64,000 bases of DNA from Rhodobacter sp. (GTDB lineage: Bacteria; Pseudomonadota; Alphaproteobacteria; Rhodobacterales; Rhodobacteraceae), in assembly GCA_027489175.1 (NCBI GenBank), contig JAIYAE010000014.1, positions 124,001 through 188,000 on the forward strand, written 5' to 3'. Each line of letters starts with the position of its first letter. The first letter of the stretch is position 1. Below are positions 54,542 to 63,738 of this stretch, one piece after another. Below the pieces are notes generated by a model. That model saw only the letters and a program-made list of their open reading frames with translations, was not told the origin of the DNA and made no database searches. The position numbers and the translations under genes were made by a program.

Positions 54542-55804
54542 TCAGTCCCTCAGGCTTTCTTCACGCAATCCGTCGGCCAGCAGGTTGAGGCCAAGGACCA
54601 GGCTCATCAGGGCAAGGGCAGGGACCACGGCGGCATGGGGGAACATGTTCAGGGTCTTGCGCCCCTCATCGATGGTGGACCCCCAGTCCGGGCTATCGGG
54701 GGCAACACCAAGGCCGAAGAAGCCCAGAGTCCCCAGAAGGATCGTGGTATAGCCGATGCGCAGGCAGAAATCGACGATCAGCGGCCCACGTGCGTTGGGC
54801 AGGATCTCCCACAGCATGATGTACCACGGACCCTCGCCCCGGGTCTGGCCCGCGGCCACATAGTCGCGCGCCTTGAGGTCCATCACGATGCCCCGGACGA
54901 TGCGGAACACGGTGGGCGCGTTCACGAAAACGACCGACACGAAGACGTTCAGCAGGTTCGGTTCCATCGACCAGACGCCAAGCGGGTCCATGTTGAAGGC
55001 AAGCCCGGAATAGGCCCAAAGGCCAATGACCAGAACGACGCCCACGTAAAGGTTGCGCTTCATCGGGTTGGTGAAGAACCGGGCGTTCAACAGGATCGAG
55101 ATGAAGATGATCGGGAAGATGAACAGGACCGCCGCCAGCATCGTCGGGATCGACAGGCCAAAGCAGGCGAATGTGTCGGCCGTGACACTGTCCTTGGCCC
55201 TGCAGGCAAGTTCCGTCGCATCGGGCAGGAAGGCCGAGAAGAACAGGATCTTGTGATCCACGATCTCGGGCGTGACCAGAAGGTAGAACAGCAGGATCAC
55301 CGGGAAGGCCAGCACCAGGTTCGCAACGAAGGACAGCCCGGTGTCGAAGCGCCCGCCGAAGTAACCTGCCGGGACCCCAAGGGTGATGCCGACCATGAAG
55401 GCGAAAGCCGTGGCGGCCGGGGCAATCGACAGCACCGACCGCGCCCCCATCACCATCCGGCTGAAGACATCGCGGGCCAGGCTGTCACCGCCAAGCAGGA
55501 AGTGGCTGTAATCCCCCTCGGTCGCCCCGGCCAGCGCCGTGCCCAGCGGCACGTTGCGCATGCCAGAGAACTGGGCATAGGGGTCAAAGGTGACGATCAT
55601 GTCGGCCAGGATGGCCGTGAACACCCAAAACATCACCATCCCAAAGCCGATCATCCCGACCGGGCTGTCGAACAGCTTGCCATAAAGCCCCAGCCGCCGC
55701 TTGAAGCTGACCGAAAGGGCGAAGGTCACCACCAGGGCAATCCAGACCGGCAGAAGCTGGGCCAGGATGCGGACAAGGATCGCGGTATAGGAGAGGTCTT
55801 CCAT
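54542..55804 (-). CDS. Peptide-type ABC transporter permease (DppC-like, enlarged)
   Basis: A 420-residue permease of the OppC/DppC family, whose usual length is ~280-310. The extra length lies in residues ~185-290 between the first helices and the EAA loop, and contains about two more hydrophobic segments (AAVLFIFPIIFISILLNARFF, LVIGLWAYSGLAF). The EAA-like coupling loop is DYVAAGQTRGEGPWYIMLWE near residue 320. Forms the channel with the neighbouring DppB-like protein. The enlargement may change substrate range or topology. Confidence 0.92.
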   Translation of the reverse strand: MEDLSYTAILVRILAQLLPVWIALVVTFALSVSFKRRLGLYGKLFDSPVGMIGFGMVMFWVFTAILADMIVTFDPYAQFSGMRNVPLGTALAGATEGDYSHFLLGGDSLARDVFSRMVMGARSVLSIAPAATAFAFMVGITLGVPAGYFGGRFDTGLSFVANLVLAFPVILLFYLLVTPEIVDHKILFFSAFLPDATELACRAKDSVTADTFACFGLSIPTMLAAVLFIFPIIFISILLNARFFTNPMKRNLYVGVVLVIGLWAYSGLAFNMDPLGVWSMEPNLLNVFVSVVFVNAPTVFRIVRGIVMDLKARDYVAAGQTRGEGPWYIMLWEILPNARGPLIVDFCLRIGYTTILLGTLGFFGLGVAPDSPDWGSTIDEGRKTLNMFPHAAVVPALALMSLVLGLNLLADGLREESLRD

Positions 55805-55814
55805 CGCGCGCCCC

Positions 55815-56894
55815 TTACGAAAGCCGGATGCGCGGGTTCAGGAAGACATAGCCGATGTCCGAGATCAGCTGGGTCACCAGCACCACGAACACCGCCACGA
55901 CCGAACAGCCGAGCAGAAGGTTGATGTCATTGTTGCCCGCCGCTACGACCAGCGTCCAGCCGAACCCCTTGTAGTTGAACAAGGTCTCGACGATCACCAC
56001 GCCGTTCAAGAGCCACGGAAACTGCAGCATGATCACCGTGAAGGGCGCGATCAGCGCGTTCCGCAAGGCATGACGCAGCACCACCTGGCGAAAGCCCACC
56101 CCCTTCAGCCGTGCGGTGCGGATGTATTGCGCGGTCATCACCTCAGTCATCGAGGCGCGGGTCATCCGCGCGATATAGCCGATCCCGTAAAGCGCAATCG
56201 TCAGGACAGGGAGGGTAAAGCTCCAGAACGTGATCCTGTCGGGTGAGGCCGCCCCCTGAAACAGGATCTTGCCGTCGATCAGCCCCCATTCGGACAACAG
56301 CGGCGAAAGCCCGGTCACCGGAGAGGCCAACAACGCCACCAGCACGACACCCGAGACATATTCCGGTGTCGCCGTCGTGGCGATTGAGAAGGTGGACAGG
56401 ACCCGGTCGGTCCGCGACCCTTCGCGCATGCCGGCCAGAATGCCGATCAAAAGCGAGGTCGGGATCATCACGATCATGACCCAAAGCATCAGGATGCCGG
56501 TCGCGCCCAGCTTTTCGCCAAGATTGGGCAGCACCGGTCCGCGGAAATAGGTGGAGTAACCCCAGTCGCCCTGCAAGATGCCGCAGTAGCGGGGCGCAAG
56601 CGCAGGGTCGGTGCCCGCCGCAAAGCAGCGCCCGCGCGGCACGCCCTTTTCGTCGACGTTGGACCAGCCTGGCACCACGCCCAGCCATTGGCCATAGCGC
56701 CCCAGGACCGAACCGCCATGCCCATTGTCGATGATCCACTGCGCCACGGCCTCATCCGTCATGCGCACCGACCCTTCGCTGCGGGCCAGCTTTTCCAGGT
56801 TGGGCGGCAGGTTCGTGAGGTAGAAGACCACGAATGTCAGAACAAACGCTGAGAGCAGCATCAATCCCAATCGGCGGACGACGAAAATCAGCAT
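55815..56894 (-). CDS. Peptide-type ABC transporter permease (DppB-like)
   Basis: A 359-residue permease. N-terminal helix FVVRRLGLMLLSAFVLTFVVFYLTNLPPNL, followed by a large periplasmic loop of ~90 residues (two Cys in GRCFAAGTDPALAPRYCGI may bond), then further helices and the EAA loop TEVMTAQYIRTARLKGVGF near residue 245. The start at 56894 has GAGGT 6 bases upstream; an upstream in-frame start at 56921 is possible. Ten bases upstream of the DppC-like gene. Confidence 0.93.
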   Translation of the reverse strand: MLIFVVRRLGLMLLSAFVLTFVVFYLTNLPPNLEKLARSEGSVRMTDEAVAQWIIDNGHGGSVLGRYGQWLGVVPGWSNVDEKGVPRGRCFAAGTDPALAPRYCGILQGDWGYSTYFRGPVLPNLGEKLGATGILMLWVMIVMIPTSLLIGILAGMREGSRTDRVLSTFSIATTATPEYVSGVVLVALLASPVTGLSPLLSEWGLIDGKILFQGAASPDRITFWSFTLPVLTIALYGIGYIARMTRASMTEVMTAQYIRTARLKGVGFRQVVLRHALRNALIAPFTVIMLQFPWLLNGVVIVETLFNYKGFGWTLVVAAGNNDINLLLGCSVVAVFVVLVTQLISDIGYVFLNPRIRLS

Positions 56895-56986
56895 GGGGCT
56901 ACCTCTGCTCCATAGGGGCAAAGCGGCCAGAGATGACAGCGCTCTGGCGACAGGGGGCTGGATACTGGGCTGGACGGGTAGGACGA

Positions 56987-57014
56987 CCCGGGCGCACCGT
57001 TTGGCGCGCCCGGG
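56987..57014 (-). terminator. Intercistronic hairpin after the binding-protein gene
   Basis: Strong stem CCCGGGCGC / GCGCCCGGG with inner pairing, 13 bases past the stop of the solute-binding protein gene and before the permeases. Such hairpins usually let binding-protein mRNA outlast the rest of the operon. Confidence 0.6.
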
Positions 57015-57026
57015 GTGTCACGTTCG

Positions 57027-58661
57027 TCAGGCCTTCGACCACTTGTAGTGCTGGTGCTCGTTCGAAGGATGGCGCTCGACGTTGAAGCCTTCCTTGACGT
57101 GCGCAAAGAGCGACCGCCAGTAAGGCTGGATGATATAGCCTTCATCCTGCAGGATCGTCTCCAGCGTCACCATCTGCTCGCGCCGGGCATCAGCATCGGC
57201 CAGCGACAGCGCCTTGACCATTGCAGCATCAAAGTCGGCGTTCGCCATGCCGGTTTCGTTCCAGGACCCGGTCGAGGTATAGGCCAGCGACATGTTCTGC
57301 ACCGCCAGCGGACGGTGGTTCCAGGTGGTCGAGGAGAACGGGTACTTCTGCCAGTCGTTCCAGAAGGTCGACCCCGGCATGACCGTGTGCTTCACGTTCG
57401 CACCGGCGTCCTTCAGCTGGGCCACCACGGCTGCCGTGGTCGTCGCCTCGAACCCGTCATCCAGCGAGATGATCTCGATCTCGGCATCGGCCAGGCCGGC
57501 AGCTTCCAGCGCCGGTTTCAGTTTCGACGCGTCGAAGGTCTGCGGCGGCAGGGCGGCATATTCCGGGTGGACCGGGCAGGCATGGTGGTTTTCCGCCGTG
57601 GTGCCGAGGTTGTTGTAACCCAGTTCCAGCACGACCTTGGGGTCAACCGCCAGCTGGATCGCCTGACGGACGGCCTTGTCCTTGTAAAGATCCGAGGTGG
57701 CCGAGTTCATGCGCACAACGATGGTCGCCGCCGTGACGATTTCCAGCTTCTTCCAGCCCAGCGCGTCCATCTGTTCGATGAAGTCGCCGGTGGTTTCATA
57801 GTTGGCGTCGATCTCGTCCGAGGCGGCAAGGTTCACCATGGTCGATGGGTCGGTGCCAAAGTCGATGTAGTGGATCTCGTCCAAGGGCGCGGTCCCGCCC
57901 CACCAGGTGTGGTTCGGAGCGCGGACCAGAACGGCCTTCTGCCCGACCGAGACTTCTTGCGGAATATAGGGACCGGTGCCGATCGGGTTGACCGACGGGT
58001 CTTCGCCGTCAACAAAGCTCGCATGGACCACCGCTGCCGGATAGTCCGAAAGGTTCGGCACCACGGCCACGTCGGATTCCGACATGTTCAGCTGCACGGT
58101 CATGTCATCGACCTTGACCACCGCGCCTTCGCGCAGGGATTTCGTCGCGGTATCCACCAGCCCAGGGAAGCGCGAGGCCATCGCGTTGCCTTCGACATTG
58201 CCGTCGGCCCAACGCGCGAAGTTGCGCACCACGTCATCAGCCGTGAAGGCCTCACCGTTGTTCCAGGTCACGCCAGGGCGCACTTTCAGCGTGTAGACGG
58301 TCGCATCGGCATTGGCTTCCCAGCTTTCCAGAAGGCGGCCTTCGAAGGTGCCGTCGGCATTGTACTGGATCAGGTATTCCAGCCAGCCGCGATAGACGTT
58401 GGCAATCTGCGGCCAGTCGGCCAGGCGCGGGTCCTTGGTGCCCTTCACTTCCATCGCCACGCGGACGATGCCGCCGGTGGTCTGGGCTTGTGCTTCGGAC
58501 GGCGCTGCAAGGCCGATCAACCCGTAGGCGGCGGCGGCAGACACCCCAAGCGCGGTGGTGCGGGTCAGAAACTCGCGGCGGCTGATCTTGCCGGCCGCAA
58601 ATTCCTCGGCATGCATGGTGGCTGCCGGATGAACTGCGGCAGCACGGTTGGTATTGGTCAT
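57027..58661 (-). CDS. Peptide-type ABC transporter substrate-binding protein, Tat-exported
   Basis: A 544-residue family 5 solute-binding protein. The N-terminus has a twin-arginine motif SRREFLTRTTALG near residue 24 followed by SAAAAYGLIGLA and AQAQ cleavage, so export is likely by Tat after folding. SBP_bac_5 signatures: LLESWEANADATVYTLKVRPG and WNNGEAFTADDVV near residue 135. First gene of the SBP-permease-permease-ATPase operon on the - strand. The ligand could be a peptide or another small organic compound. Confidence 0.94.
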   Translation of the reverse strand: MTNTNRAAAVHPAATMHAEEFAAGKISRREFLTRTTALGVSAAAAYGLIGLAAPSEAQAQTTGGIVRVAMEVKGTKDPRLADWPQIANVYRGWLEYLIQYNADGTFEGRLLESWEANADATVYTLKVRPGVTWNNGEAFTADDVVRNFARWADGNVEGNAMASRFPGLVDTATKSLREGAVVKVDDMTVQLNMSESDVAVVPNLSDYPAAVVHASFVDGEDPSVNPIGTGPYIPQEVSVGQKAVLVRAPNHTWWGGTAPLDEIHYIDFGTDPSTMVNLAASDEIDANYETTGDFIEQMDALGWKKLEIVTAATIVVRMNSATSDLYKDKAVRQAIQLAVDPKVVLELGYNNLGTTAENHHACPVHPEYAALPPQTFDASKLKPALEAAGLADAEIEIISLDDGFEATTTAAVVAQLKDAGANVKHTVMPGSTFWNDWQKYPFSSTTWNHRPLAVQNMSLAYTSTGSWNETGMANADFDAAMVKALSLADADARREQMVTLETILQDEGYIIQPYWRSLFAHVKEGFNVERHPSNEHQHYKWSKA

Positions 58662-58906
58662 CGTCGTCTCCCTGTCAGGCGTTTTGTTTAAGACTTTTTG
58701 TTTCTTGGCTTTGGTCGCGCCGCCGCTTCAGACCCCGCGGTGCTGCGCCCAAAAGCCCGCCCCCCGGTGTCTGTGTGCTTCGACACGTCCCCCATCCCAT
58801 TGCGCAACTTTTTCGCCCTCACGTCAACGACTGCTTTCGTCGTCTCACGGCGCGTTTGCGACACTGGCTCGTCGCACGCGGCGAATCCGTTGTCGCAAAC
58901 CACCCT

Positions 58907-59704
58907 TCAGGTTGTCCTGCGGAAAGCTGAGGGCGACTTTCCCGTGAGATGCTGGAACGCCCGGGTAAAGTAGGCGGGAGAGTTGAAGCCCAGCTGTTCA
59001 GCAATCCGCCCGACCGGAATCCGCGTCTCGGTCAGCAGTTTGCGCGCCTCGAAGATCCGGCGATCCTGCAAGAGGGCGCTGGCCGGGCGGCCGCAAGCCG
59101 CGTTGCAGCAGCGCGTCAGGTGCGTCGGCGTGACGCCCAGGGCGGCGGCGAAATCGGCCACGCCCATGCCACTGCGAAAGTTTCGCTCCAGAAGCGCCGT
59201 ATAGCGGGCCACAAGCCGCCGCGTCGCATCGGGGCGGGGGGCATCCGGGTCTGCCTTGCGCGCCTGCCGTTCCAGCCAGACGCCCAGAAGCCCGACATAG
59301 GCCTTGGTCGCCCGGTCATGCGCCGGGGTGTCGCTTTCAATCTCACGCTGGATTGCATCCAGCAGGATGTTCACCTCTTGCTGGGCATGCACTTCCCGGA
59401 TGCGCAGGTGGAGCGGCACCTTCGGCAAGGCCAAATCCGGATCGCGGCCGAAGAACACCGCCGTGCCAAAGACCTGCGGCCCGGCCTCGAACCCGTGCAT
59501 GACGCCCGCCGGAATGTAGATCGCGTTATGCGCCGTATAGCCCCGCGTCACACCGGAAATTGTGATCCGCCCCTGGCCCTTGGTGAACCACAACAGGCAC
59601 GGCTCAGAAATCGAGCGCATCGCCTCAACCCGCCAGCGGCCACCCGCCGCCAAACGCGGAATGGCAACCAGCCGTGACGGCGAAGGAGGCATGGCAAGGG
59701 TCAT
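58907..59704 (-). CDS. AraC-family transcriptional regulator
   Basis: A 265-residue AraC/XylS regulator: an N-terminal cupin-like ligand domain (GYTAHNAIYIPAGVMHGFEAG near residue 55) and two C-terminal HTH motifs (MGVADFAAALGVTPTHLTRC; RIPVGRIAEQLGFNSPAYF then TRAFQHLTGKSPSAFRR). Start 59704 or ATG 59692 are both possible; neither has a clear ribosome site. It lies upstream of the ABC operon in the same direction with 245 bases between, so it may control that importer. Confidence 0.9.
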   Translation of the reverse strand: MTLAMPPSPSRLVAIPRLAAGGRWRVEAMRSISEPCLLWFTKGQGRITISGVTRGYTAHNAIYIPAGVMHGFEAGPQVFGTAVFFGRDPDLALPKVPLHLRIREVHAQQEVNILLDAIQREIESDTPAHDRATKAYVGLLGVWLERQARKADPDAPRPDATRRLVARYTALLERNFRSGMGVADFAAALGVTPTHLTRCCNAACGRPASALLQDRRIFEARKLLTETRIPVGRIAEQLGFNSPAYFTRAFQHLTGKSPSAFRRTT

Positions 59705-59876
59705 GGCAGGGCAGGTCCGGGCTTGGCAGCGACACGAGAAGTAAAGCAGGGCGGTCCCCACAACCCAAGCAAAATTCGCACAAGGTTGGGAAAGTTATGC
59801 ACCGAAGGTATGATTTCCTGTGCATAACTCTGTGGATAGGCGGAAATCCGCTATAGCTTCGCCCCGCAACCCCCCG

Positions 59877-60743
59877 TCAGGGCAGGGAAAGCTGCCGCCA
59901 GGCCCCCATGTTCGATCTGAACCAGGTGCGCTGGCGTTTTGCATATTGCCGACTTGCCAGACGCGCCGCCGCCACCGCCGCGTCAAGGGTCAAGCTGCCT
60001 TGCAGATGCGCAATCAGTTCCGGCCCACCAATCGCGCGTGACGACGGGCGCCGCGGATCCCATCCCTCAAAGTTCGCCCGCGCCTCCTCCAACGCGCCTT
60101 CGGCGATCATCGCGGCAAAGCGGCGGTCGATCCTGTCGTTCAACCAGCCGGTTTCCGGCGTCAGAACAAGGGCTTCCGCAGCCTCCAGCGGCACCAGCGG
60201 CGCGGGCGTCTCGGATTGCCACGACGCCAGCCCCCGCCCGGTGGCGCGCTGAACCTCCCAGGCGCGCTGGACGCGGGCGCTATTCATCGGGTCGATGCGG
60301 GCCAGGGTCGCTCGGTCGATCTCGGCCAGCAGCGCCGCGCGCCCCTCGGCCCGCATCCGGGCATCCGCCTCGGCGCGCACCTCGGGCGGGGTTGGCGGAA
60401 TCTCGGCCAGCCCCCGGGTCAGTGCGTTGAAGTTCAGCCCCGTGCCGCCGACAATCACCACGGGCCGCGCCAGAAGGGGGGCCACGTCGCGCAGCCAATG
60501 GCCAACCGAATAAGGCTGATAGCGCCCCACATGCCCGTAAAGCGCATGGGGCAGCGCCGCCTCGTCTGCCACCGAAGGCCGCGCTGTCAGGATGCGCCAG
60601 TTGCCATAGACCTGCAGCGCGTCAGCGTTCACCACCACCCGGCCATCCCGCGCTGCAATCTCCAGCGCCAGCGCCGACTTGCCGCTGGCCGTCGGCCCCG
60701 CAATCAGCACCGGCCGCTCGCGTGAGATCCCTTCCAGTTTCAT
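59877..60743 (-). CDS. miaA: tRNA dimethylallyltransferase
   Basis: A 288-residue enzyme that adds the dimethylallyl group to A37 of tRNAs reading UNN codons. Walker A-like [15 protein letters not shown] near residue 16, [11 protein letters not shown] near 38, [14 protein letters not shown] near 98, and [12 protein letters not shown] near the end are all typical. Shorter than the ~300-residue average at the C-terminus. The start ATG 60743 lies inside repeat copy h, whose last bases AGATGAAAC supply the first codons. Confidence 0.93.
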   Translation of the reverse strand: MKLEGISRERPVLIAGPTASGKSALALEIAARDGRVVVNADALQVYGNWRILTARPSVADEAALPHALYGHVGRYQPYSVGHWLRDVAPLLARPVVIVGGTGLNFNALTRGLAEIPPTPPEVRAEADARMRAEGRAALLAEIDRATLARIDPMNSARVQRAWEVQRATGRGLASWQSETPAPLVPLEAAEALVLTPETGWLNDRIDRRFAAMIAEGALEEARANFEGWDPRRPSSRAIGGPELIAHLQGSLTLDAAVAAARLASRQYAKRQRTWFRSNMGAWRQLSLP

Positions 60744-60792
60744 CTGTCTCCAAATATCCTGGGGGTGCGGGGGCTGGCCCCCGCTCCTTCGC
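60740..60792 (-). repeat. Dispersed TATTTG intergenic element, copy h, forming the miaA start
   Basis: Read on the - strand: hairpin GCGGGGG-CCAG-CCCCCGC, then ACCCCCAGGATATTTGGAGA, then CAGATGAAAC, where ATG is the miaA initiation codon. GGAG is 4 bases before ATG. This copy shows how the element can act as ribosome-binding site and start codon. Confidence 0.65.
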
Positions 60793-60886
60793 CGTCACGG
60801 GCCTGCAACGTGACAGGTTGAACCTTCCGCCGTTTTCCGACATTTTGCGCCTCAGTCCAACGACAAAACGATATGCAGGGGGTGCC

Positions 60887-61627
60887 ATGTCCGAAACAGC
60901 CACCGAAACCGGTGCGGCGGTCACCTATAGCCGCGTGATGCTGAAAATCTCGGGCGAGGCGCTGATGGGCGACCAGGGCTTCGGCCTGCATCCGCCCACC
61001 GTCGCCCGCATCGCCCAAGAGGTGAAGTCGGTCCGCGACCTTGGGGTCGAGATCTGCATGGTCATCGGCGGCGGCAACATCTTCCGCGGCCTGCAAGGCA
61101 GCGCTCAGGGGATGGAACGGACGACCGCAGACTACATGGGTATGCTGGCCACGGTGATGAACGCCCTCGCCATGCAATCCGCGCTGGAAGAGATCGGCGT
61201 TTTCACCCGCGTCATCAGCGCCATCCCGATGGATCAGGTCTGTGAACCCTACATCCGCCGCCGCGCCGTCCGCCACCTTGAGAAAAAGCGCGTCTGCATC
61301 TTCGCCGCTGGGACGGGGAACCCCTATTTCACCACCGACACGGCCGCCACCCTGCGCGCCAGCGAAATGGCCTGTCAGGCGATCTTCAAGGGCACCAAGG
61401 TCGATGGCGTCTATGACAAGGACCCGAAGAAGCACGCGGACGCCAAGCGCTATTCAGATGTGACCTATGATGAGGTCTTGGAAAAGCACCTCGGCGTAAT
61501 GGATGCCACGGCCATTGCCTTGGCGCGGGACAATGATCTTCCGATCATCGTGTTCAGTCTTGACGAACCGGGCGGGTTTCGGGGCATCCTTGCCGGGCAG
61601 GGGACCTACACCCGCGTGCAAGGATAG
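60887..61627 (+). CDS. pyrH: UMP kinase
   Basis: A 246-residue amino-acid-kinase-fold enzyme making UDP from UMP. Seen: [17 protein letters not shown] near residue 17, [10 protein letters not shown] near 58, [14 protein letters not shown] near 145 and [16 protein letters not shown] near 175. The start at 60887 with CAGGGGG upstream is the family start; longer in-frame versions overlap copy h. Divergent from miaA; first gene of the pyrH-frr-uppS-cdsA operon. Confidence 0.96.
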   Translation: MSETATETGAAVTYSRVMLKISGEALMGDQGFGLHPPTVARIAQEVKSVRDLGVEICMVIGGGNIFRGLQGSAQGMERTTADYMGMLATVMNALAMQSALEEIGVFTRVISAIPMDQVCEPYIRRRAVRHLEKKRVCIFAAGTGNPYFTTDTAATLRASEMACQAIFKGTKVDGVYDKDPKKHADAKRYSDVTYDEVLEKHLGVMDATAIALARDNDLPIIVFSLDEPGGFRGILAGQGTYTRVQG

Positions 61628-61632
61628 ATGGT

Positions 61633-62295
61633 ATGACGGCCACCGAGGATGCCTTTGATCGCACGGTCCTGCGGATCGCCGCAGAGGTCCTCGGGGTTCC
61701 TGAAACCAGTCTGCGCCCCAGTATGGGCATGACGACGCTCAAGGCGCGCAACACCGATTATCAGCTGATCTTCGAACGCTCTGCCGCGGCGCTTGGGGTC
61801 GACATGACCCCGATCATCAACAGCATGCCGATCTACACAGTGAAGGCAGGCGACGCCACGATGTCATCCTTGCGGATGCTGGGTGGCATCCTGCCGTCGG
61901 CGCGCGGTCTTTTGGCCCGGCTGACGGTCGCGCCGGTGGATGACACGCTGGCCTCGATCGCCGCATCCCTGCGCAGTGGGCATTTCGTGGACAGCGGGGC
62001 AAGGCAGCCGCCTTTGCATCAGCCCTACAGCCTGCGGGCCTTTCTGGCATGGCTTTTGCTGCCGCCCCTTTTGCTGATGGTCATCTTGCCGGTCGGGGTG
62101 GCCTTCATGGAACACAGCCAGTGCTGCGCCGATACCGAGGTGCTGCCCTTTGTCCTTGCCCGCGCCTGGCGCGGGGATGGTCCCATCCTTGTGGGGCTGC
62201 CCCTGACAGTGCTGATCCTTTTGGTGCAGCTCCTTCCGGGGCTCCTTGCGCTTTGGCAGGAAGAAAAGCTGCGGCGTGAGCGGCAAAGACTTTAG
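61633..62295 (+). CDS. Membrane protein of unknown function inserted between pyrH and frr
   Basis: A 220-residue protein. Residues 1-130 are soluble (LRIAAEVLGVPETSLRPSMG, RSAAALGVDMTPIINSMPIY); two hydrophobic helices follow near residues 136-158 (FLAWLLLPPLLLMVILPVGV) and 186-206 (LVGLPLTVLILLVQLLPGLL), with a basic tail LRRERQRL. Loop contains QCCADT. I do not recognise it. It lies 5 bases after pyrH and 109 bases before frr, a place where alphaproteobacteria usually have no gene. Confidence 0.75.
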   Translation: MTATEDAFDRTVLRIAAEVLGVPETSLRPSMGMTTLKARNTDYQLIFERSAAALGVDMTPIINSMPIYTVKAGDATMSSLRMLGGILPSARGLLARLTVAPVDDTLASIAASLRSGHFVDSGARQPPLHQPYSLRAFLAWLLLPPLLLMVILPVGVAFMEHSQCCADTEVLPFVLARAWRGDGPILVGLPLTVLILLVQLLPGLLALWQEEKLRRERQRL

Positions 62296-62404
62296 CGCCC
62301 GTCGGACGATCCGCTTGGCCCTATACCCCCGCCCTCAGGCTCTGCTATAGAGCCGGGAAACGACGCCCCGCCGGGACAGGGCGGGCCAGGAAGGAGCCTT
62401 GACG

Positions 62405-62968
62405 ATGGCAGACGATATCGAGATCGACACCGACGCCCTGCAGCGCCGCATGGACGGGGCGATGAACGCGCTGAAGCATGAATTCGCCAGCTTGCGGACG
62501 GGACGGGCCTCAGCCTCCATCGTCGATGCCATCCAGGTCGAGGCTTATGGCCAGATGACCCCGATCACCCAGCTTGGCACCGTCAACGTCCCCGAACCCC
62601 GGATGGTGGTGATCAACGTCTGGGACAAGGGCATGATCCAGAAGGTTGAAAAGGCGATCCGCGAAAGCGGCATCGGCATCAACCCGGTCACCGACGGCCC
62701 GCTGATTCGCCTGCCGATCCCGGAACTGAACGAGGAACGCCGCAAACAGCTGTCCAAGGTCGCCGCAGGCTACGCCGAAAACGCCAAGGTCGCGATCCGC
62801 AACGTTCGGCGCGACGGGATGGACCAGATCAAGAAGGCCAAGTCCGCCGGGATGAGCGAGGACGACCAGAAGATGTGGTCCGAAGAGGTGCAGGACCTCA
62901 CCGACAAGGCCATCGCCGCCGTCGACCGCGCGCTTGAGGCCAAGCAGGCCGAGATCATGCAGGTCTGA
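62405..62968 (+). CDS. frr: Ribosome recycling factor
   Basis: A 187-residue RRF, a three-helix bundle plus beta domain. [21 protein letters not shown] near residue 15, FNVPEPRM-type [20 protein letters not shown] near 62, and [17 protein letters not shown] near 100 are family signatures. AAGGAG lies 7 bases before ATG 62405. It splits the post-termination ribosome together with EF-G. Confidence 0.97.
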   Translation: MADDIEIDTDALQRRMDGAMNALKHEFASLRTGRASASIVDAIQVEAYGQMTPITQLGTVNVPEPRMVVINVWDKGMIQKVEKAIRESGIGINPVTDGPLIRLPIPELNEERRKQLSKVAAGYAENAKVAIRNVRRDGMDQIKKAKSAGMSEDDQKMWSEEVQDLTDKAIAAVDRALEAKQAEIMQV

Positions 62969-63003
62969 CCTCAGGGTCCGGGCGCGAGGGGAGGGGGAAT
63001 CCG

Positions 63004-63738
63004 GTGTCGAAAGACCTGACGACTGAGGCCGCGCTGCGTCCGGTCAACCATCTTGCCATCATCATGGATGGCAACGGCCGCTGGGCCACCAACCGGGGCT
63101 GGCCGCGCCTTGTCGGCCACCGCCGCGGCGCCGAACGGGTGCGCGAGATCGTCAAGGCCTCGCCCGACCTCGGGATCAAGTGGCTGACGCTCTACGCCTT
63201 TTCGACCGAAAACTGGAAACGCTCGACCGAGGAAGTCCTTGGTCTGATGGCGATCTTTGCCCGTTATATCGAACGTGAGGCCGACCGCCTGGCCACCGCC
63301 GGGGTCCGCATGCGCTTTATCGGCGAACGCGGGCGGCTTGACCCAAAGCTGCAACGCCTGATGGCCGGGATAGAGGCCAAGACCGCAGGCTGCGATCGTC
63401 TGAACCTGACTGTGGCCGTCAACTACGGCGGGCGGGATGAAATCCTCCGCGCGGCCCGCCATGTGGCCGAAGCCGCCGCCGCGGGGCTTCTCGACCCCGC
63501 CCACCTGACCGAAGCGGCTTTTGCCGAGCGTCTGGATACCGGCGGCCTCCCGGACCCTGACCTTGTGATCCGCACCAGCGGCGAGACGCGGACCTCGAAC
63601 TTCCTGCCCTGGCAGGCGGCTTATGCCGAGTATGAGTTTACCGCGACCCTCTGGCCCGACTTCACCGCCGAGGAACTGGCCGGCATCGTCGCCCGTTTTT
63701 CCAACCGCGAACGCCGTTTTGGCGCGGCCAAGGCATGA
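63004..63738 (+). CDS. uppS: Undecaprenyl (isoprenyl) diphosphate synthase
   Basis: A 244-residue cis-prenyltransferase supplying the lipid carrier for cell-wall synthesis. The catalytic Asp lies in IIMDGNGRWA near residue 23; GHRRGAERVREIV and LYAFSTENWKRS near 62 and RTSGETRTSNFLPWQ near 196 follow. GTG start with GAGGGGGAA upstream. The stop overlaps the following ATG (ATGA), coupling it to cdsA. Confidence 0.96.
   Translation: MSKDLTTEAALRPVNHLAIIMDGNGRWATNRGWPRLVGHRRGAERVREIVKASPDLGIKWLTLYAFSTENWKRSTEEVLGLMAIFARYIEREADRLATAGVRMRFIGERGRLDPKLQRLMAGIEAKTAGCDRLNLTVAVNYGGRDEILRAARHVAEAAAAGLLDPAHLTEAAFAERLDTGGLPDPDLVIRTSGETRTSNFLPWQAAYAEYEFTATLWPDFTAEELAGIVARFSNRERRFGAAKA

Noticed and set aside
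54635..55924. Open frame on + opposite the DppC-like gene
   Set aside because: His/Asp/Arg/Gln-rich composition typical of reverse frames to membrane proteins; no motif.
58662..58906. Short open frames between the binding-protein gene and the AraC gene
   Set aside because: No ribosome site or family signature; the A-rich leader on the - strand fits a promoter/leader for the ABC operon instead.
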